Shown here in pieces: positions 25,007 through 34,054 of a stretch of 42,179 nucleotides of DNA. Location of the stretch: positions 1 through 42,179 of the forward strand of contig CALKIZ010000067.1 in the NCBI GenBank assembly GCA_937995735.1. Reading direction: 5' to 3'. The notes under the pieces were generated by a model. The model was not told the origin of the DNA. It saw only the letters and a list, made by a program, of their open reading frames with translations, and did not search any database. The position numbers and the translations under genes were made by a program. This stretch comes from an uncultured Neomegalonema sp. (GTDB lineage Bacteria; Pseudomonadota; Alphaproteobacteria; Rhodobacterales; Rhodobacteraceae). Position 1 is the stretch's first letter. The number at the start of each line of letters is the position of its first letter.

Positions 25007-26064
25007 CGCTGCTTTTCTATGTGACGCGGGTGGTGGGGCTAAGAGTTTTAGCCGTCTGCCTTTGCCTCTTGATACTCGGGATCGGCGTTGACTTGATTAA
25101 AACTGCACCGGAGTTGCTTGAGTTCGGTGGTGGTCAGGCAGTAGCAAAATATGCAATTTTTCGCGTACCGGCTATGCTGGCAACGACACTCCCGATTGCG
25201 ACTTTGATCGGCGCTCTTCTCGCAATGCTGTCGCTCGGCCAAAACAGTGAGCTGGCTATTATCCGTGCCGCCGGAGTTTCTACACAGCGGCTTCTTTTAT
25301 GGCTCACCCCTCTCGCGTTGATCCTTGGCGGACTTCATTATCTGTCAGTCGATCGCGGCATCATTTGGAGCAACAACGCTTTGGGAGCAACATTCGGCAA
25401 GATTGCCGACGTAGATGTTCCCGAGATCGGCAGAGTGATTGCCGTGAGAGATGGCAACCGTATTCTTTATGGGAAACTGGCATCTCTCGACGGAGTAGAA
25501 TTAGCGCCTTTTGTTAGTTTCGCTCTCGATTCAGACGGCAATATCACACAGCGAACCAGCGCCGTAACTGCAGATTATGCCGATGGAGTTTGGACACTCG
25601 ATACTGTTGAACGTCTGACTGTTGGTGACGCGGAAGGCCAACCGATTAAGCTGCCACAATACGCATTGAAATCTGCATTAACGCCGGAACTTGTTCTTGA
25701 CCTTGCCAGTAAAGCAAAAGCAGTAGATTCCCGTCATGCTGCGGCGGTCCTTGCAAAGCAAGCAATTGCGACACGCGGCAAAGCTTATTATGCGATGCAG
25801 ATTAGCCGCAGCTATGCCGCTTGGGTTATTCCATTCGTCATGTTGCTCATCGGAATGCTCGGCAGTTACAAATTGCCCCGCAGTATGGAGGGCCTCGGTG
25901 CGGCTGGCCTCGGATTTGTGATTGGCATCTTTTATATTGGCACGGATGGATTATTCACATCACTAGGACAATTGGGTATTGTGCCGGTCGAATTCGCCGC
26001 TTACACGCCAAGTTTCAGTTTTGCCCTGATCGCAATTATTGCCCTGAGGCAATGGGAAAGTTAG
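25003..26064 (+). CDS. lptG: LptF/LptG-family permease, LptG-like
   Basis: The 353-aa partner of the preceding gene, overlapping it by four bases. It has the same plan: three membrane helices in the first 120 residues (including ATLPIATLIGALLAMLSLG), a periplasmic domain at about 120-265, and three C-terminal helices with WVIPFVMLLIGMLGSYKLPR. Together with LptF and an LptB ATPase encoded elsewhere it should form a lipid-extracting transporter. Six bases separate its stop from the ceramide-synthase-like gene. The substrate is inferred from the neighbours: lipopolysaccharide by family, possibly a sphingolipid by context. Confidence 0.88.
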   Translation: MTLLFYVTRVVGLRVLAVCLCLLILGIGVDLIKTAPELLEFGGGQAVAKYAIFRVPAMLATTLPIATLIGALLAMLSLGQNSELAIIRAAGVSTQRLLLWLTPLALILGGLHYLSVDRGIIWSNNALGATFGKIADVDVPEIGRVIAVRDGNRILYGKLASLDGVELAPFVSFALDSDGNITQRTSAVTADYADGVWTLDTVERLTVGDAEGQPIKLPQYALKSALTPELVLDLASKAKAVDSRHAAAVLAKQAIATRGKAYYAMQISRSYAAWVIPFVMLLIGMLGSYKLPRSMEGLGAAGLGFVIGIFYIGTDGLFTSLGQLGIVPVEFAAYTPSFSFALIAIIALRQWES

Positions 26065-26070
26065 AGCCTT

Positions 26071-27207
26071 ATGGCATCACAGGGTATCACTATCACCGAA
26101 GTCGCCGGACGCGGAGATATGACCAGATTTATCCGCCTGCCCGGAGAAATTTCTGGAGATGATCCAAATTGGATCGAGCAACTCCATTTCGAACGAAGGC
26201 GATTTCTAACACCGAAAACCAATCCCTTTTTTGATCATGCAGATGTCAAACTCTGGCTCGCAAAACAAGGCGATAAAATTGTCGGGCGGATCAGCGCACA
26301 GATCGACCACAACATGCCGCTTCATGAAGGAAGTAAAGTTGGTATGTTCGGAATGCTGGATGGGCAAGACGAAGACATCATCGCTGGATTGCTCGATACG
26401 GCAGAAAATTGGTTGCGCGCCCAAAGTGTGAAATGGATACGCGGTCCTTTCAGCTTATCGATCAACCATTCTTCCGGGGCTTTGGTCGATGGCTTCGACA
26501 CGCCGCCACAAATTATGATGGACCACAACGGGCCGCTGCTAGGCTCTGCGATAGAGCGTCATGGATATGTGAAAGCGCGTGATTTGCTCGCCTATCAACT
26601 CGATGTTTCAAACGGGCTGAGCGGTAAGATGCGCTCCTTGGCAACGCGCGAATATAAAGGGCTTGTTATCAGGCCATTAGAGCGAAAAAAGTTTGCTGAA
26701 GAAATCCGAACGATCATGGACATCTTCAACGATGCTTGGGGGGGAAATTGGGGATTTGTACCGCTGACCGAAGCAGAAACCGAGGCAATGGCAGAAGAAT
26801 TAAAACCTATTATCCCCGATGATTTTATTCAGATTGCCGAGATCGACGGAGAACCTGTTGGGTTCATTGTCTTGCTCCCCAATATCAACGAGGCGTTACG
26901 CGGATTGGATGGACGGCTGTTTCCTTTTGGGTGGGCGCGGTTGCTTTGGCGATTAAAAGTCAAAGGCGTACGCTCTGCTCGGGTTCCGCTAATGGGCGTG
27001 CGTCAAGCAACGACAGACACAATAATCGGTAAATTGATCCCTCTAAAATTAATTTACGCGCTTCAAGAACCTTCTATGTCACGCGGGATCGAAGAGCTAG
27101 AGATGAGTTGGTTGCTTGAAGAAAATATGTCCGTGCGACGGTTTGTCGAAAGCATCGGCAGCACCCTCTATAAAACTTACCGCATTTATGAAAAGCAACT
27201 GACATGA
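26071..27207 (+). CDS. bcerS: GNAT-fold acyltransferase, candidate bacterial ceramide synthase
   Basis: The 378-aa protein contains two GNAT-like halves: an N-terminal part with NPFFDHADVKLWLAKQGDKI and GPFSLSINHSSGALVDGFD, and a C-terminal part with IAEIDGEPVGFIVLLPNINE. Proteins of this group, often mislabelled as dATP pyrophosphohydrolase, include the Caulobacter ceramide synthase that N-acylates 3-ketosphinganine. The family and neighbourhood (SPT, ACP, SDR and acyl ligase within 10 kb) make that role likely here. It has no membrane segment. The stop overlaps the following nucleotidyltransferase start by four bases, so lipid backbone and head-group genes are coupled. Confidence 0.8.
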   Translation: MASQGITITEVAGRGDMTRFIRLPGEISGDDPNWIEQLHFERRRFLTPKTNPFFDHADVKLWLAKQGDKIVGRISAQIDHNMPLHEGSKVGMFGMLDGQDEDIIAGLLDTAENWLRAQSVKWIRGPFSLSINHSSGALVDGFDTPPQIMMDHNGPLLGSAIERHGYVKARDLLAYQLDVSNGLSGKMRSLATREYKGLVIRPLERKKFAEEIRTIMDIFNDAWGGNWGFVPLTEAETEAMAEELKPIIPDDFIQIAEIDGEPVGFIVLLPNINEALRGLDGRLFPFGWARLLWRLKVKGVRSARVPLMGVRQATTDTIIGKLIPLKLIYALQEPSMSRGIEELEMSWLLEENMSVRRFVESIGSTLYKTYRIYEKQLT

Positions 27208-27989
27208 ACTGGACCGCGCTGGTGCTAGCCGGATCACGTGGGGCCACAGATCCGGTCGCTCTCGCCGCTGGCACACAATATAAAGCATTCGCGGACATCA
27301 ACGGGCGTCCGATGATTTCTTATGTGATCGACAGCCTTAGAGCAGAGCCGCGAATTGGGCGTATTGTTGTCTCGATTGAAAAGGACGCTCCAAACTTACC
27401 GGAAGGCGTCGAAAGGATTACAGCGCTGGGCAGTCCTGCCTCTAGCGTACATTTTGCGTTGGAAGCCTTACCAACACCCGTGTTGGTAACAACCGCTGAT
27501 CATCCTCTTTTGACGCCTGATATGATCGCGACTTTCCTTGATGATGCCGAGCGTAATCCGGCAGAGGCATTAACCGCATTATGTCCTCGCGAGATTGCAG
27601 AGCAGGCGGGGAATCCGGCGCGGCGAACATATCTGCCGTTTCGGGATGGTCGAGCGAGCGGCACGAACCTTTTCGCTCTCAAGACACCCCGAACCTTAGC
27701 TGTGGTAGATCTTTGGCGGAAAATAGAAAAACTTCGGAAAAGTCCGATCCGCATGGCAATGACTTTGGAGCCAAGATTATTAATCCGCACGGCTTTGGGG
27801 CGTCTGCAACGCGCACACGCTGAGCAAGCTTTAGAACGCGCCACTGGGTGTCCTGTTGCTTTTACAGAATTGATGTATCCCGATGCCGCTCATGATGTTG
27901 ACACACCCGCTGACCTCAATTTCGTGGCACAGCGATTATTAGAACCCCAGCAATCCGCGCCGTTGAATCCTGGAGCAGTGCGCACATGA
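27204..27989 (+). CDS. MobA-like nucleotidyltransferase in sphingolipid operon
   Basis: The 261-aa protein has a Rossmann-like nucleotidyltransferase fold: VLAGSRG at 7-13 (a variant of the LAGGxG loop), Lys27 in the QYKAF segment, and TTADHPLLTPD with metal-binding Asp99. The C-terminal half has DAAHDVDTPADL, typical of MobA/IspD relatives, with the second metal-binding Asp. It activates some phosphorylated alcohol or sugar with CTP or GTP; the substrate is unknown. Coupling to the ceramide synthase and GMC genes suggests head-group activation, for example of phosphoglycerol, for a phospho-sphingolipid. That is inference. Confidence 0.8.
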   Translation: MNWTALVLAGSRGATDPVALAAGTQYKAFADINGRPMISYVIDSLRAEPRIGRIVVSIEKDAPNLPEGVERITALGSPASSVHFALEALPTPVLVTTADHPLLTPDMIATFLDDAERNPAEALTALCPREIAEQAGNPARRTYLPFRDGRASGTNLFALKTPRTLAVVDLWRKIEKLRKSPIRMAMTLEPRLLIRTALGRLQRAHAEQALERATGCPVAFTELMYPDAAHDVDTPADLNFVAQRLLEPQQSAPLNPGAVRT

Positions 27990-29593
27990 TTATTGATTTC
28001 AGAGAAACCGAAGAAGGCTACACTACGTCGGCAGATATTTGCATCGTCGGTACCGGCGTTGCAGGATTAACGCTTGCAAGAGAACTTTTGAAAACCGGAT
28101 TGAAAATCTGCCTTGTCGAAAGTGGCGGGGAGGATTTTGATCGAGATACCCAAGACCTCTATGATGGCGAAGTTACCGGACGAACTTATTCGCCGTTAAA
28201 AAAATCACGGCTGCGTTTTTTTGGTGGGACGACAGCGATATGGGGCGGACGATGCGTTCCACTGGACCCGATAGATTTTGAACCACGACCGGGGATTTGT
28301 GAGACAGGTTGGCCTTTTCGTATCGATGCCTTGTCAGAATATTACGCGAAAGCCAATGAGCATTTCGAATTGCCATTCGATGTGTATGACGAACGACTTT
28401 GGGAAAAAACTAACATTAACCCACCTGCTTTTGATCATGATCAAATACGGAGCGGTTTCTGGCAATTCGACGATAAATATTGGCGGTTCGGATTAGCCCA
28501 ATGTCGCGATCTCACCGAGCATCCACGGGTTGAAGTTTTACTCCATGCGAATGTCGTCAATATCGACACCAACGATAACACCCACAAAATCACCCAATTA
28601 AAAATCGCATCGCTCAACGGAAAAAGAGGGGCGATTAAAGCACGTAAATTCGTTTTAGCCTGTGGCGGCATCGAAAATGCGCGACTGTTGCTAGCGGCAG
28701 ATCAAATTAATCCACACGGTCTTGGTAACGATCACGATCAAGTCGGACGTTACTTTATGGAACATCCTCGTGCCCGCATTGGAACCTTGAAACTGCAAGA
28801 TCCGGTGTCGTTCTGGCTTACCTATCGCAAACATTTTTTACGCGGAGGCCATAAAGTCATTCCGGCATTACGCCTTGGCGAAAAGATTCAACGCGAAACC
28901 AGAGCACTGAATAGCGCGATGACAATAAAGTTTCAGGTATCGCCGGAAAAAGGAGTTACGTCATCAAAGGCACTGTATGACACAATCCTGAAAAACAGCT
29001 CTCCCAATCGATTTATGAGGCGCATTTGGCGGTATCAACGCCGAGCAACGGATTTCTTTAGTTCGCTCGGTGTGCGTGACTTGGCCAAGCGGCAAATGAA
29101 AGCCGGGAAAGGCGATCTCTACTTGATAGGGCGTGCTGAACAAGCACCCAACCCCGACAGTCGCATTATGCTTTCAAGCGAACGGGATGCACTTGGTATG
29201 CGTAAGTCTGTTCTTGATTGGCGATTGTTGCCAGTGGATACGCATAGTTTACGTGTGCTGGCGGATACTTTTGATGGTGAACTCAGACGAATCAACCTTG
29301 GCAGTGTTGAAAAAAGTAATTGGCTAGAGACGGATACAATTGACTGGCCGATTGATTCAACAATTGGTCGCCATCCTATTGGTGGTTATCATCACATGGG
29401 GACGACACGAATGGCTGACGATGCGAGACAAGGCGTCGTCGATGCACAATGCTGTGTACACGGGATGGATAATCTCTACATTGCCGGAAGTTCAGTATTC
29501 CCAACCAGCGGGTGGGCAAATCCAACGCTGACTATCGTTGCAATGACGTTGCGGTTGGCGGAGCATTTGACCGATAAAATGTCGACCACGTGA
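27986..29593 (+). CDS. GMC-family FAD oxidoreductase
   Basis: The 535-aa flavoenzyme has the dinucleotide-binding GTGVAG (Gly22, Gly24, Gly27), the acidic end of the second strand at VESGG, the CGGIENARLLL stretch typical of GMC enzymes, and the C-terminal HPIGGYHHMGTTRM (His463 onward) that carries the catalytic His pair, followed by GSSVFPTSGWANPTLT. Such enzymes oxidise alcohols of sugars, sterols or lipids. It lacks a signal peptide, so it is cytosolic. The ATGA overlap with the nucleotidyltransferase ties it to the sphingolipid operon, where oxidation of a lipid hydroxyl or a head-group is the obvious guess. Confidence 0.85.
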   Translation: MIIDFRETEEGYTTSADICIVGTGVAGLTLARELLKTGLKICLVESGGEDFDRDTQDLYDGEVTGRTYSPLKKSRLRFFGGTTAIWGGRCVPLDPIDFEPRPGICETGWPFRIDALSEYYAKANEHFELPFDVYDERLWEKTNINPPAFDHDQIRSGFWQFDDKYWRFGLAQCRDLTEHPRVEVLLHANVVNIDTNDNTHKITQLKIASLNGKRGAIKARKFVLACGGIENARLLLAADQINPHGLGNDHDQVGRYFMEHPRARIGTLKLQDPVSFWLTYRKHFLRGGHKVIPALRLGEKIQRETRALNSAMTIKFQVSPEKGVTSSKALYDTILKNSSPNRFMRRIWRYQRRATDFFSSLGVRDLAKRQMKAGKGDLYLIGRAEQAPNPDSRIMLSSERDALGMRKSVLDWRLLPVDTHSLRVLADTFDGELRRINLGSVEKSNWLETDTIDWPIDSTIGRHPIGGYHHMGTTRMADDARQGVVDAQCCVHGMDNLYIAGSSVFPTSGWANPTLTIVAMTLRLAEHLTDKMSTT

Positions 29594-29626
29594 GCGCCTT
29601 AACGCATCAAATTCGCGTAGAACATC

Positions 29627-30562
29627 TTACAGCCACCCGGCATCACGATACCAATCGAAGGTTTGCCGAAAACCCTCTTCAATTCTGATACGGGGTGCCC
29701 AGATATGCGACGGTAAAATTTCAGCAGATGCGATAGACCAGTTCTTGCACAATATCTCGTTGCATTTCGCTGAGGTCAGCATTGGCGCTTTGCCAAACCG
29801 TGCCTGTAAATCACCAAACCGACCACCAAGGCGCAGCACCGCCTCGGGTAGACGAACGATCCGAGCTTTACGTTTCCAACAATCCGCAGCGGTGGTTATG
29901 GTTTCTGACCAAGAATAACCTCCAAGATTACCATCACATAATTCGAAAACTTTGTTTTCTAAATCTGTTGGGTATTGGGTCACAGTAACCAGCGCATCGA
30001 CGACATCAAAGACGTGAACGAAGGTCAGTCGAGCGTCTGCCGAATTGAGTGAAACCTGCAATGGCCACCGCGTTGCTCCGAAAAGGCGCAACGTTTCGCG
30101 GTCTTTTGGCCCATAAATAGCGGTTGGACGAAAGACCACCGCTTTAGTCTCTTTAACGACTGCCTCAGCAGCAGCTTTCGACGCAGCATAATGAGACAAC
30201 TCGGGATGCCGCGCGGCGAGCGATGAGATCAGTACAAAACCGGCTTTAGGTGAATATTTTTTCCAAGCCGTAACCATCGACTCCGTACCATCACGATTGG
30301 CACGCATAAATGCATTTCTATTTGGCGCTTTGATAGCTCCGGCAAGATGGAAAATAAAGTCTGCCCCATCCGCCAGCTTTGCTAATGCCGTTTTATCATC
30401 AAGACTGCCGGGGATTACTGTGACAGGGCGCGGCCCTGCTTCTAACGTATTGCCACTCCGCATAAGGACACGAACATTATGCCCCAGTTCATTAAAGCAG
30501 CGCACCGCATGTTCGCCAAGAAAACCAGTTGCACCAGTGACCGCGATAGTTAGCGGCTTCAA
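29627..30562 (-). CDS. cerR: NAD(P)-dependent epimerase/dehydratase-type SDR, candidate ceramide reductase
   Basis: The 311-aa extended SDR has GATGFLG at 10-16 for NAD(P) binding and the catalytic Tyr125-x-x-x-Lys129 (YAASK), with Ser113/Ser114 in LISSLAA as the third residue. In Caulobacter a homologous SDR beside an acyl-ACP synthetase gene reduces the 3-keto group of the oxidised ceramide. The same adjacency is seen here: the acyl-AMP ligase ends four bases into this gene. The assignment to ceramide reduction rests on family and locus, not on a unique motif. It is cytosolic or membrane-peripheral. Confidence 0.75.
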   Translation of the reverse strand: MKPLTIAVTGATGFLGEHAVRCFNELGHNVRVLMRSGNTLEAGPRPVTVIPGSLDDKTALAKLADGADFIFHLAGAIKAPNRNAFMRANRDGTESMVTAWKKYSPKAGFVLISSLAARHPELSHYAASKAAAEAVVKETKAVVFRPTAIYGPKDRETLRLFGATRWPLQVSLNSADARLTFVHVFDVVDALVTVTQYPTDLENKVFELCDGNLGGYSWSETITTAADCWKRKARIVRLPEAVLRLGGRFGDLQARFGKAPMLTSAKCNEILCKNWSIASAEILPSHIWAPRIRIEEGFRQTFDWYRDAGWL

Positions 30563-32259
30563 TCGAAAGCTCCGGCCAGATAAATCTTCCGTGTTTCTGC
30601 ACGGCTGAGTTTTCCGGATGAAGTTCGAGGTAGTTGACCACGCCGGCCCAATACAACAATTGGTTCTAAGGCATTGTTGATCTTGACCGAACGTCGTACT
30701 TCTTCGCGCAAGGCTTCACGTTTGCTTTCATCTTGCTCACGGCATTCAGCAACAACGACAACATGCTCCTCCGAGCCTTGCCCAATATTGAAAGCTGCAA
30801 AACTGCCTTCGCGCATACGGTCCAGGAACACTTTTTCGAGATTCCATTCAATGTCCTGTGGCCAGATATTACGACCATTCAGGATAATAAGATCCTTATT
30901 GCGTCCGGTAATAACCAAGTCGCCAGCATCCGTGATAAAACCGCGATCGCCGGTATCGAGCCACCCATCTTCCGCCAAAGACTCCCGTGTTAAAGGGAGG
31001 TCATTGTAGTATTCACGCATCATACTCGGGCCATGAGCCATGATCCTCCCACATTGCCCGTTTTTGAGAATGTGTTCGTTAACATCGCGTATTTGCAGTT
31101 TATGGTTCGGTAGAGGTTTTCCACAAAGAACGAAAGTCGCTTTACCATGACCGTTAGCAGGGATCGCTTCGCCGGCCTCCAACGCTGTAGCGTCGAGGTC
31201 TACACTTGACCAGCCCGTGCCAAGTTTTGTGAAGGTCATACCGAGAGTCAGTTCCGCCATTCCATAACTGGGTAAGAAGCTACTTTCATTAAATCCATGC
31301 GGTGCATAAACTTCTGTAAAAGATTGCAGGTCCGAGGGTTTAATCGCGTCACCGCCTATCCCGGCCATCCGCCAGTGCGATAAGTCGAGGGGCTCCTTGA
31401 ACCGTGCTGCGCGCGCGGCAAGTTGGTATCCGAAAGATGGAGAGTAAGAGATTGTCCCTTTAGTATCACTTATTAATTTCAGCCAAAGTGCCGGACGGCG
31501 AACAAAATCATTCGTGGCCAAATAGGATACTGACAGCTGATTCGCTATCGGTAACATCATGTTTCCGACGAGGCCCATATCGTGATAAAATGGTAACCAA
31601 CTTACCCCGCGATCATTTTCGTTAACCTCTAATGCATGTGTAGACATTGCCTCGATATTAGCCATAAGCGCGCGGTGTGTAACAGCAATGCCTTTTGGAG
31701 CACTCGTTGTCCCGGAAGAGAACTGCAAATACGCAATCGACTCAGGGTCAACTGTGTTTTGAGCCAGCGGCGTGTCCACTAATGGCAATTCATCTAACGA
31801 ACCGAAATATCGCAGTTCGGTAACATCAATCTCTGCTCCTGCGACCTCCGCAAAGATTTCAGGTGAGATCAAGACCGAGATGCCCGCAACACGCGCGATG
31901 CGGGCAATTTGTTTCGCATAAACGGAGCGGTCCCCGAACGCTTTAGGCAATGGCATCGGGCAAGGGATTAGTCCTGCATAAAGAGTGCCGGTGAAGGCGA
32001 GGATGAAATCAGGACTTGTGTCCGCGATGATTCCAATCCGCGAACCTGGTGTAATCCCGGCGGCCAACAACCTAGCTGCTGTCACGCGGCATCCTTGGAT
32101 TAACTCGGCATAGGGAACAGCGTGCATTAATTGACCGCGAGGACCGTAGAAATCCATCCCACTGCGTGCGTTAGCAGCGTAGTCAAGTGCTTCAAGGAAG
32201 GTTTTAAAATTAGCTCGCCGCAGGGAAAGTCCACGATGAGTCGGGGTTTTCTTCAGCAT
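30559..32259 (-). CDS. Fatty acyl-AMP ligase / acyl-ACP synthetase
   Basis: The 566-aa protein is an AMP-forming ligase of the FAAL branch: the P-loop SSGTTSAPKG (181-190), VSWLPFYHDMGLVGNM, YGMAELTLG, WLDTGDRGF and the C-terminal LPRTSSGKLSR with the catalytic Lys near 554. FAAL-type enzymes transfer a fatty acid to an acyl carrier protein rather than to CoA. Here the ACP gene lies at 34971-35228, and Caulobacter needs such an enzyme for ceramide synthesis. The ATG lies inside the end of a small open frame on the same strand. The stop overlaps the SDR gene. Confidence 0.88.
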   Translation of the reverse strand: MLKKTPTHRGLSLRRANFKTFLEALDYAANARSGMDFYGPRGQLMHAVPYAELIQGCRVTAARLLAAGITPGSRIGIIADTSPDFILAFTGTLYAGLIPCPMPLPKAFGDRSVYAKQIARIARVAGISVLISPEIFAEVAGAEIDVTELRYFGSLDELPLVDTPLAQNTVDPESIAYLQFSSGTTSAPKGIAVTHRALMANIEAMSTHALEVNENDRGVSWLPFYHDMGLVGNMMLPIANQLSVSYLATNDFVRRPALWLKLISDTKGTISYSPSFGYQLAARAARFKEPLDLSHWRMAGIGGDAIKPSDLQSFTEVYAPHGFNESSFLPSYGMAELTLGMTFTKLGTGWSSVDLDATALEAGEAIPANGHGKATFVLCGKPLPNHKLQIRDVNEHILKNGQCGRIMAHGPSMMREYYNDLPLTRESLAEDGWLDTGDRGFITDAGDLVITGRNKDLIILNGRNIWPQDIEWNLEKVFLDRMREGSFAAFNIGQGSEEHVVVVAECREQDESKREALREEVRRSVKINNALEPIVVLGRRGQLPRTSSGKLSRAETRKIYLAGAFD

Positions 32260-32405
32260 CCGTGCTTCTGTCCGGCTCGTATTTTCAGTTGTTCGGAGAT
32301 CTCTCCGGCTTTTTCTAACAGCTTTTTAAATCCATCTGAATTGAGTTTAACGACATTATCGGTTTCAGGATAGTGCCGGATGTGATGTACGACGGTTATC
32401 TGATA
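32253..32405 (-). other. Protein-like 50-codon frame without a normal start codon
   Basis: Upstream of the acyl ligase, a stop-to-stop frame on the minus strand reads like a protein: HIRHYPETDNVVKLNSDGF, then KKLLEKAGEISEQLKIRAGQ. It ends in a TGA that overlaps the ligase ATG (ATGCTGA), the arrangement of a translationally coupled gene. Yet it contains no ATG, GTG or TTG. A frame beginning at ATG just upstream (MISDN) would join it after a one-base shift, so this may be a small gene with a frameshift, a sequencing error, or a very rare start codon. It may equally be chance. Confidence 0.35.
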
Positions 32406-32437
32406 TCATCAAGTAAACCGAGGAAGTGCTGATCGCC

Positions 32438-33742
32438 ATGACTGAAGCGCCCCATAAAGCGGAGCGAGAAAAATTATGGCAGCGTCTTCGAAGGAATATT
32501 TCGGTTATTCTCGGTGGCCGTGCAGTATTCGGCGTTGTCAATCTTATCGCCGCAGCGATTGCGGTACGCGCATGTGGCGTCGAAGCGTTCGGAATTGTGG
32601 CTCTACTGCAAGCGTATATTCGTGTTTTTGCTGGTTTATTACGATTTGATACCTGGGCGACAGTAACCCGCTATGGAGTACAAGCCACCAATTCTACGGC
32701 TGACTTGCAACGGCTGTTGGGTTTTACCTTGCGGCTTGACGCTATCGCCTTTTTTGCCTCCATTTTGCTTGCATCGCTTATCGCGCCTATTGCTGGGCGC
32801 ATCTTAGGTTGGCCCTCAGAAGTGATTACACTCGCACCATGGTATGCGCTGAATATTATTTTTATTACAGGAGCAACCGCGACGGGGTTCTTGCGGCTAT
32901 CAGACCGATTTTCTGTTCTTGCAAAACAACATGGAATCAATGCGTTGATTCGTCTTTGCGGAGCTATGCTTTTATTGGTTATTGGCGGCGGCGTACTCGA
33001 ATTGGCGCTCGTTTGGGGGATCGCCGGCTTGGTGTCCGGAATTTATATGATGTCTACGGCATGGCAGGAAGCACGGAGCCGCAATCTGTATCCGCGCTTT
33101 CGCGGGAGTTGGCGGGAACTTTCAACAGGATTTCCGAATATCTGGCGCTTTGTTTCAGTCACAAATGTCGAGGGTATGATCTCAACCGTCATGAACCATG
33201 GAGTCATCTTGATGGTAGGGGCAATTCTGGGCACGGGAGGAGCGAGCTTGTTCCAGATTGCCCGGCAATCAACTGACTTTATGCGTAAAACAAGCAATCT
33301 ACTCAGCCCTATTTTTTTTCCTGAAATCGCTAAAATGGAAGCAAAGGGAAAACGTCCAAAAATTCGAAAGCTGATTAGACGGACGCTTCAGATTTCTGTG
33401 TTGTGGCTTGCGGTTGTCACAATGCTTTTAATGATCGGGGCCGAGCCGTTCTTACGGTTTGTCTTTGGTCCGGAAACTGTTGAGGTGAAAGATGCAATGA
33501 TCCTTTGTGGTATTGCCGCTGCTCTTCATGCTTCCGGCTTTACATTTGAACCAGCATTGATGTCGATCAGTAAAGAAAGCGCATTATTGAAAACAACAAT
33601 TTTCGCAAGTGCGATTGCTATACCTTGTATTATCACAATGACTTATAGTTACGGTCTTATCGGTACGGGGTTAGGATTATTGTTATGGCGTAGTCTGATC
33701 TTTGCGAGCCGATTTATTATTCTTAGACGCGCGCTAAATTAA
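32438..33742 (+). CDS. Wzx-like lipopolysaccharide/polysaccharide flippase
   Basis: The 434-aa protein is almost wholly hydrophobic, with about 12 predicted membrane helices and an N-terminal GRAVFGVVNLIAAAIAVRAC segment typical of the MATE/MOP flippase superfamily. Members flip lipid-linked sugars or other amphiphiles across the inner membrane. The location between the acyl ligase and a LicC-like nucleotidyltransferase suggests a substrate linked to the sphingolipid pathway or a surface glycan. I use the ATG at 32438; a GTG at 32426 in the same frame sits too close to the AGGAAG site. It diverges from the ligase across about 180 bp. Confidence 0.82.
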   Translation: MTEAPHKAEREKLWQRLRRNISVILGGRAVFGVVNLIAAAIAVRACGVEAFGIVALLQAYIRVFAGLLRFDTWATVTRYGVQATNSTADLQRLLGFTLRLDAIAFFASILLASLIAPIAGRILGWPSEVITLAPWYALNIIFITGATATGFLRLSDRFSVLAKQHGINALIRLCGAMLLLVIGGGVLELALVWGIAGLVSGIYMMSTAWQEARSRNLYPRFRGSWRELSTGFPNIWRFVSVTNVEGMISTVMNHGVILMVGAILGTGGASLFQIARQSTDFMRKTSNLLSPIFFPEIAKMEAKGKRPKIRKLIRRTLQISVLWLAVVTMLLMIGAEPFLRFVFGPETVEVKDAMILCGIAAALHASGFTFEPALMSISKESALLKTTIFASAIAIPCIITMTYSYGLIGTGLGLLLWRSLIFASRFIILRRALN

Positions 33743-34054
33743 CAATACAGTCGGCGTAAAATTTCGAAATTCATACGACGACGCAACAAGGAACTGTATA
33801 TCGAAGACGGTGTTTTTATCTCTGATGCACAATGAGTACGACCTGAAAAATACCTTTTGATAGCATTCATAAATAATACAATTTTTATCACCTCTATCAT
33901 CGACTTAGCGAGCAAATTTGACTTTAGGTCCACCAGCAATAACCTGAGATTTAATATATGCGCTGTCAGCACTCATCTTGATTGATCAATCTCGGTAGAT
34001 ATGGTTTCTCTGACCTACTCTGCGATCTAGCATCCGAATGAAAGCGAAGTGACG
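33743..34054. other. AT-rich intergenic stretch, no gene seen
   Basis: About 310 bp separate the flippase from the LicC-like gene. I see no convincing open frame on either strand. A 12-bp perfect palindrome, GATTGATCAATC at 33980-33991, lies about 65 bases before the start of the LicC-like gene and could be an operator. No clear terminator follows the flippase. Confidence 0.5.

Noticed and set aside
33739-33972. 77-codon minus-strand gene after the flippase
   Set aside because: It overlaps the end of the flippase gene, has no clear ribosome-binding site and a biased, basic composition unlike a real small protein.
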